Below are positions 4,390 to 9,563 of a DNA stretch of 9,563 nucleotides, one piece after another. The position numbers and the translations under genes are program-made. The notes below the pieces were generated by a model, which did no database searches, was not told where the DNA came from, and was given only the letters and a program-made list of their open reading frames with translations. The DNA comes from an uncultured Eubacterium sp. GTDB taxonomy: Bacteria > Bacillota > Clostridia > Lachnospirales > Lachnospiraceae. The stretch covers positions 1 to 9,563 of the forward strand of contig CAJGDH010000059.1 of the NCBI GenBank assembly GCA_904502145.1, in the 5' to 3' direction. Numbering within the stretch: position 1 is the first letter of the stretch; each line of letters starts with the position of its first letter.

Positions 4390-5931
4390 ATGGGAGACAG
4401 ACAAGCTGCAGTTTCCATGAGAAATATAAAGAAAGTGTTCGGAACGGTCCAGGCCAATGACGGGGTCAACCTGGATATATACCGTGGGGAGATCCTGGCC
4501 CTTCTCGGGGAGAACGGGAGCGGGAAGACGACACTGATGAATATGCTTTCGGGTATTTATTATCCGGACGGCGGTCAGATCTATATCGACGGAAATCCGG
4601 TATCCATCAGCTCTCCGCATGAGGCATTCAATTACGGGATCGGTATGATCCATCAGCATTTCAAACTGGTGGATGTATTCACGGCAGCGCAGAATATCGT
4701 GCTTGGCCTGAAAGAACCGGGCGGGCTGAATCTGGCAAAAGCATCGGAAAGGATCCGTGAAATCTGTGAGAACTACGGGTTTGATGTAGACCCGGACCAG
4801 AAGGTATACAATATGTCTGTTTCACAGAAACAGACGGTAGAGATCGTGAAGGTGCTGTATCGTGGTGCCGATATCCTGATCCTTGACGAGCCCACGGCAG
4901 TTCTGACCCCCCAGGAGGTGGACAAGCTGTTTGCCGTTCTCCGCAATATGCGGGAGGACGGGAAAGCCATTATCATCATCACCCATAAACTTCATGAAGT
5001 GGAGGAATTGTCAGACCGTGTGGCAGTCCTGAGAAAAGGTCGTTTCATCGGGGATATGATCACAAAAGAGACCAATGCCCAGGAAATGACAAATATGATG
5101 GTAGGCCACGAGGTCAAACTGAACATAGAGCGCCCCGAGCCTCAGAATGTAAAGCCGAGGATCCGGGTGGAAGGCCTTCGTGTCAGAAGCAGGGACGGAG
5201 TCCTGAAGCTGGATGATGTTTCATTTACAGCCTATGCGGGAGAGATCCTTGGAGTTGCCGGAATCTCCGGCTGCGGGCAGAAGGAACTGCTGGAATCCAT
5301 CGCCGGACTAAAAAGAGCCCGGAGAGGTACCATCACTTATATCAATGACGACGGGACCGAGGAGGATATCACCGATCGAAGTCCGCTTGAGATCGCGGCA
5401 AAAGGTGTTGCCCTGTCCTTCGTTCCGGAAGACCGTCTCGGTATGGGACTGGTTGCCAACATGGATATTACCGACAACATGATGCTCAGGTCTTTCCGTA
5501 AGGGACGAAGCGTATTTACGGACCAGAAAACACCGAAGGAGCTGGCCCAGAAGGTGGTGAATGAACTGGATGTCAAGACTTCCGGACTTACCACACCTGT
5601 CAGCAGACTTTCCGGAGGAAATGTGCAGAAGATCCTGGTCGGAAGGGAAATCTCCTCTTCTCCTACCGTACTGCTTTCTGCCTATGTTGTAAGAGGTCTG
5701 GATATCAACTCCTCCTACACCATATATGATCTGATCAACAAACAGAAAAAGAATGGTGTTGCCGTCATCTATGTCGGTGAGGATCTGGATGTTCTGCTTG
5801 AACTTTGTGACAGGATCCTGGTTCTTTGCGGCGGGAAGGTGAGCGGTATTGTGGACGGTCCCTCTGCCAACAAGAGACAGATCGGAATGATGATGACCAG
5901 TTTGGGAGGAGAAGCCTCAGATGAGCAGTAA
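4390..5931 (+). CDS. Nucleoside ABC transporter, double-domain ATP-binding protein
   Basis: ATPase of 513 residues made of two fused ABC domains, of the RbsA/NupA (YufO) type, which powers uptake through the two permeases encoded next. The first domain (about 5-245) has Walker A GENGSGKTT (40-48), Walker B LILDEPTAVL (163-172) and the His of ITHK (197-200); its signature is MSVSQKQ (142-148), in place of LSxGQ. The second domain (about 255-505) has a degenerate Walker A, GISGCGQKE (291-299), an intact signature LSGGN (407-411) and RGLD (435-438), but no DE after the Walker B strand (VLLSA). Degeneration of the second domain is normal for this family. The start at 4390 has GAGGG at 4374-4378. 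The 3' end overlaps the first permease gene by 11 nt, indicating coupled translation. The substrate class is inferred from the BMP lipoprotein and xpt neighbours. Confidence 0.93.
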   Translation: MGDRQAAVSMRNIKKVFGTVQANDGVNLDIYRGEILALLGENGSGKTTLMNMLSGIYYPDGGQIYIDGNPVSISSPHEAFNYGIGMIHQHFKLVDVFTAAQNIVLGLKEPGGLNLAKASERIREICENYGFDVDPDQKVYNMSVSQKQTVEIVKVLYRGADILILDEPTAVLTPQEVDKLFAVLRNMREDGKAIIIITHKLHEVEELSDRVAVLRKGRFIGDMITKETNAQEMTNMMVGHEVKLNIERPEPQNVKPRIRVEGLRVRSRDGVLKLDDVSFTAYAGEILGVAGISGCGQKELLESIAGLKRARRGTITYINDDGTEEDITDRSPLEIAAKGVALSFVPEDRLGMGLVANMDITDNMMLRSFRKGRSVFTDQKTPKELAQKVVNELDVKTSGLTTPVSRLSGGNVQKILVGREISSSPTVLLSAYVVRGLDINSSYTIYDLINKQKKNGVAVIYVGEDLDVLLELCDRILVLCGGKVSGIVDGPSANKRQIGMMMTSLGGEASDEQ

Positions 5932-7042
5932 TACGAATAAAACAGCAATAAAGAATAAAGAACCGTTATTTCATATTTCAAAAAGAAAACAGATGGAGTG
6001 GTATCAGTCCTGGGGAGTAAGGATCCTCGCGATCGTTCTGGCTCTGGTGATCTGTGCGGTCATCACTTCCTTAACCACCGGTCTTGATCCTTTAAGTGTG
6101 TACGGAACCATGTTTGAAGGGGCATTCGGAACCCAGCGTAAGATATGGATCCTGGGCAAGGAAGTTGCGATCCTGCTCTGCGTTTCCCTGGCACTAACCC
6201 CGGCATTCCGGATGAAGTTCTGGAACCTGGGCGGGGAGGGGCAGGTACTGATCGGTGCCCTCGTGACCGCAGCATGTATGATCTATTTTAAAGATCTTCC
6301 CCAGCCCGTTCTCATCGGTGTCATGCTGGTGACATCCCTTGCTGCCGGAGCGATCTGGGCAGGTATTCCGGCCTTCTTCAAGGCCAAATGGGATACCAAT
6401 GAGACACTGTTCACCCTGATGATGAACTATGTGGCGACCCAGCTGGTGGCTTATTTTGTTATCGTGTGGGAAGTTCCCAAAGGGTCCGGAAAAGTCGGTA
6501 TCATCAATCAGAATGATATGCAGGGATGGCTGCCGGTGGTGGTGAACAAATATTTTCTGAATATCCTGATCATTGCCATTGTGACGGTTGCCATGCATAT
6601 CTATTTAAAATACAGCAAACATGGCTATGAGATCTCCGTCGTGGGAGAAAGCTTTTCCACTGCCAGATACGTGGGAATCAGAGTAGGCCGGGTCATCCTC
6701 CGTACCCTTCTCTTATCCGGAGCCGTCTGCGGACTTGCGGGATTTCTTATGGTGGCGGGAACGGACCATACCATCACGACGACCCTTGCCGGAGGCCGTG
6801 GCTTCCTGGGAGTAATGGTGGCCTGGCTGGCCCATTTCAATCCGGGCGGAATGATCTTATCCAGCTTTCTGCTGGGATTCCTGGAGCGTGGCGCCAGTGA
6901 GATTTCGTCAATGTATCAGCTGAACCAGTCTTTCGGTGATATACTTGCCGGAATCATCCTCTTCTTTATCATAGGAAGTGAATTTTTCATCAACTATAAA
7001 TTAAGTTTCCGGAAGAAAGCAGGAAAGGAGGGAATTGAATAA
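5921..7042 (+). CDS. Nucleoside ABC transporter permease (NupP/YufP type)
   Basis: Integral membrane permease of 373 residues in the branched-chain/ribose-type (BPD_transp_2) permease family. It has a cytoplasmic-looking basic N-terminus (1-30), then hydrophobic segments at about 33-53, 81-95, 107-123, 128-150, 168-184, 210-228, 259-280, 294-303, 311-322 and 340-357. Family-typical strings are FWNLGGEGQVLIGAL (100-114), KWDTNETLFTLMMNY (156-170) and HGYEISVVGES (234-244). GGAGGAG at 5905-5911 lies inside the end of the ATPase gene and supports the start at 5921. The stop overlaps the next start by one base (TAATG), so both permeases should be made in step. With the second permease it forms the membrane channel for nucleosides; substrate assignment is by context. 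Confidence 0.92.
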   Translation: MSSNTNKTAIKNKEPLFHISKRKQMEWYQSWGVRILAIVLALVICAVITSLTTGLDPLSVYGTMFEGAFGTQRKIWILGKEVAILLCVSLALTPAFRMKFWNLGGEGQVLIGALVTAACMIYFKDLPQPVLIGVMLVTSLAAGAIWAGIPAFFKAKWDTNETLFTLMMNYVATQLVAYFVIVWEVPKGSGKVGIINQNDMQGWLPVVVNKYFLNILIIAIVTVAMHIYLKYSKHGYEISVVGESFSTARYVGIRVGRVILRTLLLSGAVCGLAGFLMVAGTDHTITTTLAGGRGFLGVMVAWLAHFNPGGMILSSFLLGFLERGASEISSMYQLNQSFGDILAGIILFFIIGSEFFINYKLSFRKKAGKEGIE

Positions 7043-8031
7043 TGTTTGATCTGATCAGTTTTATTCCCCGTGCCGTCGCACAGGCCATCCCCCTTCTGTT
7101 CGGATGCACCGGTGAAACCATCTCAGAAAAGGCGGGAAACCTGAATCTGGGTATCCCGGGTGTCATGTATGTGGGCGCGATCTCCGGTGTCATCGGATCC
7201 TTCATCTATGAGCGTACTACCGACGGTACCCTCAATCCGGCTCTAGCCATCCTGATTCCCCTGATCTGCTGTCTGGCCGGATCCCTTCTGATGGGACTCC
7301 TGTACTGTTTCCTTACCGTAACCCTTCGGGCAAACCAGAATGTTACTGGTCTTGCCATGACCACCTTCGGTGTCGGATTCGGAAACTTCTTCGGCGGTTC
7401 TCTCATCAAGCTGACCGGAAGCCAGGTTCCTTCAATTGCCCTTTCCAGGACAAGTGAGTATTTCAGCAAATCCCTGCCTTTCGCAAAAAATATGGGATGG
7501 TTTGGGAAGGTATTCCTGTCCTACGGCTTCCTGGCCTATATTGCCATCATTATCGCCTTCGGCACATCCTATGTGCTGAACCGCACCAGAACAGGGCTGG
7601 AGCTCAGGGCTATCGGTGAAAACCCTGCCACGGCAGATGCCGCCGGAATCAATATTACGAAATATAAATACATGTCCGTGTGTATCGGGTCCATGATCGC
7701 AGGCCTCGGAGGGCTCTATTATGTAATGGATTATGCCAGCGGAGTCTGGTCCAATGACGCCTTCGGGGACAGGGGATGGCTGGCCATCGCCCTGGTAATC
7801 TTCACCATCTGGAGACCCAATATCGCTGTATTTGCTTCCATGCTCTTCGGCGGACTGTACATTTTATATCTGTTTATCCCAACCGGATCCCATATCGCGG
7901 TCAAGGAGCTCTACAAGATGCTTCCCTACATCGTCACGATCATCGTTCTGGTCATCACGGGTATGAGAAACAAGAAAGAAAACCAGCCACCTGCCAGTCT
8001 GGGTCTGCCCTATTTCCGGGAAGACCGATGA
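7042..8031 (+). CDS. Nucleoside ABC transporter permease (NupQ/YufQ type)
   Basis: Second membrane subunit, 329 residues, same permease family but shorter and lacking the N-terminal extension of its partner. Family-typical features are GETISEKAGNLNLGIPGVM (24-42), RANQNVTGLAMTTFG (96-110), the coupling-region string TGLELRAIGENPATADAAGI (184-203) and DRGWLAIALVIFTIWRP (243-259). The C-terminal end PASLGLPYFRE (317-327) is also typical. Hydrophobic segments lie at about 8-21, 39-55, 67-93, 104-118, 160-178, 208-228, 246-257, 260-279 and 294-307. GGAGG at 7027-7031 precedes the start. It is the last gene of the operon; a strong terminator begins 40 nt after its stop. Confidence 0.93.
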   Translation: MFDLISFIPRAVAQAIPLLFGCTGETISEKAGNLNLGIPGVMYVGAISGVIGSFIYERTTDGTLNPALAILIPLICCLAGSLLMGLLYCFLTVTLRANQNVTGLAMTTFGVGFGNFFGGSLIKLTGSQVPSIALSRTSEYFSKSLPFAKNMGWFGKVFLSYGFLAYIAIIIAFGTSYVLNRTRTGLELRAIGENPATADAAGINITKYKYMSVCIGSMIAGLGGLYYVMDYASGVWSNDAFGDRGWLAIALVIFTIWRPNIAVFASMLFGGLYILYLFIPTGSHIAVKELYKMLPYIVTIIVLVITGMRNKKENQPPASLGLPYFREDR

Positions 8032-8070
8032 CCGCGCAGATATCTTATTCATTGCATATTACAGACAAGC

Positions 8071-8106
8071 CGGCTTTGGAATGAAGATTCCAAAGCCGTT
8101 TTTTTT
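8071..8106 (+). terminator. Intrinsic terminator of the purine transport operon
   Basis: CGGCTTTGGAAT (8071-8082), loop GAAG, ATTCCAAAGCCG (8087-8098): a perfect 12-bp stem followed by eight T (8099-8106). It should end transcription of the transporter genes efficiently and isolate the next gene. Confidence 0.96.
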
Positions 8107-8136
8107 CCTTCCGGCCCCGGTCGCTGTACAACATTG

Positions 8137-8166
8137 TTGACGTCCGGTAAATCGGCATGATAGAAT
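8137..8166 (+). promoter_or_regulatory. Extended -10 promoter of the leucine-rich-repeat protein gene
   Basis: TTGACG (8137-8142), an 18-bp spacer and TAGAAT (8161-8166), with TG at 8158-8159 forming an extended -10. Five of six bases match consensus in each box. Transcription would begin near 8173, giving a leader of about 40 nt. It sits just after the upstream terminator. Confidence 0.7.
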
Positions 8167-8211
8167 TCGGATATAACTGGAATCCATAACGGTTCATATG
8201 AGGAGGTCAAC

Positions 8212-9108
8212 ATGAAGAAAAGAGCCTGGATCCTGGCGCTATGTATATTGCTGGTGCTCTCCGGAAATGTTCATGCTGCAAATAAAGCGAAGGCTGCATC
8301 AAAGGGAAAATGCGGCAAAAAAGCAACCTATACCATTAAGAAGAAAACGATGGTCATCAAGGGAAAAGGCAAGATGACCAAGCCTGCCGGCGGAAAAAAG
8401 GTAGTGAAGAAAGTTGTCATCCGAAAAGGGATCACATCTGTCGGCAACAAGGCTTTCAAAGGATTTCTCCGACTTAAAAATGTTTCCCTTCCCAACGGGT
8501 TGACTGACATCGGCAAGGAGGCATTTGCTGACACCGGTCTGAAAAAAATCGTTATTCCGGGAAAGATTACCGTGATCCGGGAAAATACCTTTAAAGATTG
8601 TGATGACCTTACCTCCGTAAGTATTCCCGGCAGTGTAACTACCATCGGCAGAGCGGCATTCATCAACTGCATCAGGATGTCTTCCCTTAAGATCCCCTCA
8701 GGGGTAAGAAGCATAGAGGCCGAAGCATTCCGTTATACCGGACTGAAAACGGTCACCCTTCCCACCGGCCTGAATACGATCAGTGAATCGCTCTTCGATT
8801 CATGCTATAAACTGAAATCCGTCACCATACCGTCAAGTGTAAAAACCATAGGGAAAGAGGCCTTCATGGAATCGGGACTGGCTTCGGTCACCATCCCTGA
8901 AGGGGTACAGACGATCGGGGATTATGCTTTTTCCTACTGTTATAAATTAAAGAGCGTTTCGATCCCGTCCACCCTGACCAGGGCAGGAGCGGATATCTTT
9001 GACGAATCTGATAATCTGATAAATATTTATTATAATGGCACGCAGGAGCGATGGAACAATTTACATATAAATATTCCGGATGATGCCGTAGTCCATTGTA
9101 AACAATAG
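8212..9108 (+). CDS. Secreted BspA-like leucine-rich-repeat protein, lysine-rich
   Basis: Protein of 298 residues of the LRR_5/BspA type, predicted to be secreted. A signal peptide (MKKR, hydrophobic 5-18) should be cut after VHA (20-22). Residues 29-72 resemble the usual start of these proteins (GKCGKKATYTI near 32-42), but where relatives tend to carry Asp and Gly this segment is packed with lysine. From about 73 to 275 there are nine repeats of 22-23 residues with the pattern IGxxAFxxCxxLxSVxIPxxV. Some units are one residue shorter (TGL or SGL in place of the Cys-x-x-Leu turn; 108-110, 176-178, 221-223). A tail YYNGTQERWNN (273-283) closes the domain. No sortase motif, transmembrane anchor or cell-wall repeat is seen, so it may be released or held by charge. 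AGGAGGTCA at 8201-8209 is an excellent ribosome-binding site. The role is unknown; adhesion is known for BspA proteins but is not shown here. Confidence 0.85.
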   Translation: MKKRAWILALCILLVLSGNVHAANKAKAASKGKCGKKATYTIKKKTMVIKGKGKMTKPAGGKKVVKKVVIRKGITSVGNKAFKGFLRLKNVSLPNGLTDIGKEAFADTGLKKIVIPGKITVIRENTFKDCDDLTSVSIPGSVTTIGRAAFINCIRMSSLKIPSGVRSIEAEAFRYTGLKTVTLPTGLNTISESLFDSCYKLKSVTIPSSVKTIGKEAFMESGLASVTIPEGVQTIGDYAFSYCYKLKSVSIPSTLTRAGADIFDESDNLINIYYNGTQERWNNLHINIPDDAVVHCKQ

Positions 9109-9109
9109 A

Positions 9110-9131
9110 TCTTATGCGAACGATGATAAGA
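9110..9131 (+). other. Small inverted repeat before metF
   Basis: TCTTAT (9110-9115) and ATAAGA (9126-9131) are complementary around a 10-nt loop. The 3' arm touches the metF ribosome-binding site (GAGGTG, near 9132-9137), so folding could partly mask it. The stem is AT-rich and weak. Confidence 0.2.
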
Positions 9132-9141
9132 GAGGTGTCTC

Positions 9142-9563
9142 ATGAAAATAGCTGACATATTGAAAAACAAGGAAGTAACCTTATCATTTGAGGTGTTTCC
9201 CCCGAAAACATCCGACAGGATGGAGGCTGTTCTGGGTGCAACGGAGAAGATCGCTGCCCTTAAGCCTGACTTTATGAGTGTAACTTACGGTGCAGGCGGC
9301 GGGACCAGTCAGTATACCGCCGAGATCGCCGGCAGGATACAGAGGGAATATCACACCACCATGCTGCCCCACCTTACCTGCGTATCTTCCACCAGGGAAC
9401 ATGTGCGGAATATGATCTCCGTCTACAGGGAAGCCGGACTGGAAAATATCATGGCGCTCCGGGGGGATATCCCTCAGGGCGGACCGCCCCATCACGACTA
9501 TACCCACGCGGTGGAGCTGATCCGTGATATCAGGGAACTGGCTCCGGAGATCTGTGTGGGAGC
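9142..9563 (+). CDS. metF: 5,10-methylenetetrahydrofolate reductase (5' part)
   Basis: The first 140 codons of a gene running off the right edge. The product reduces 5,10-methylene-tetrahydrofolate to 5-methyl-tetrahydrofolate, supplying methyl groups for methionine synthesis and, in acetogenic relatives, the Wood-Ljungdahl pathway. Family strings are clear: SFEVFPPK (15-22), where the Glu corresponds to the catalytic Glu of E. coli MetF; FMSVTYGAGG (44-53); LPHLTC (75-80); and NIMALRGD (102-109). The N-terminus is complete and of normal position, with AGAGGTG at 9131-9137 ahead of the ATG. It starts only 33 nt after the leucine-rich-repeat gene with no terminator between them, so it may be co-transcribed; no SAM riboswitch could fit in that gap. 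About half of the usual protein is visible. Confidence 0.93.
   Translation, partial: MKIADILKNKEVTLSFEVFPPKTSDRMEAVLGATEKIAALKPDFMSVTYGAGGGTSQYTAEIAGRIQREYHTTMLPHLTCVSSTREHVRNMISVYREAGLENIMALRGDIPQGGPPHHDYTHAVELIRDIRELAPEICVG

Noticed and set aside
4390..5931. ATPase annotated as ribose importer RbsA
   Set aside because: Architecture is shared, but the partners are a BMP-family lipoprotein and two different permeases beside xpt, which indicates nucleoside transport.
8212..9108. Protein repeats read as a DNA tandem repeat or CRISPR array
   Set aside because: The repeats are protein-level (22-23 residues) with strongly diverged DNA and no spacer/repeat alternation.

Overview
The window looks like a chromosomal segment from a Gram-positive anaerobe of the Clostridia, most likely Lachnospiraceae. 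The reasons are strong Shine-Dalgarno sites of the GGAGG type, a CD630/Lachnospiraceae-style nucleoside ABC transporter, a BspA-type leucine-rich-repeat protein and a Nif11/radical-SAM peptide cassette. The species call is inference; no marker gene is present. Every gene is on the + strand.

Layout. (1) Bases 2-64 are the last codons of an unidentified gene. (2) Bases 147-2072 hold a two-gene peptide-modification (RiPP) cassette. It has a Nif11-type leader ending in a double glycine, fused to an unusually long cysteine-rich core, followed by a radical SAM/SPASM maturase and a strong intrinsic terminator (2099-2128). (3) Bases 2254-8031 are a purine salvage locus: xanthine phosphoribosyltransferase (xpt), a BMP/PnrA-family nucleoside-binding lipoprotein, a double-domain ABC ATPase and two permeases, closed by a perfect 12-bp terminator hairpin (8071-8106). 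(4) Bases 8212-9108 encode a small secreted, lysine-rich BspA-like leucine-rich-repeat protein with its own good promoter. (5) From 9142 to the window end is the 5' part of metF (methylenetetrahydrofolate reductase).

How the genes work together. The lipoprotein would capture nucleosides outside the membrane, the two permeases and the ATPase would import them, and Xpt would convert a released purine base (xanthine) to XMP using PRPP. A terminator-like hairpin and a second long stem lie between the lipoprotein gene and the ATPase gene. They could make the binding protein more abundant than the membrane complex. No classical purine riboswitch was seen ahead of xpt or the lipoprotein gene. Both leaders instead share a 13-of-15 motif, and the lipoprotein promoter overlaps a perfect dyad. 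ATPase and permease genes are tightly coupled (11-nt overlap, then TAATG 1-nt overlap).

The strongest candidate for something undescribed is the RiPP cassette at 147-2072. Its 92-residue core has eight cysteines, including two CxxC pairs resembling a zinc ribbon, and a complete SPASM maturase lies next to it. No protease, exporter or immunity gene is visible inside the window.
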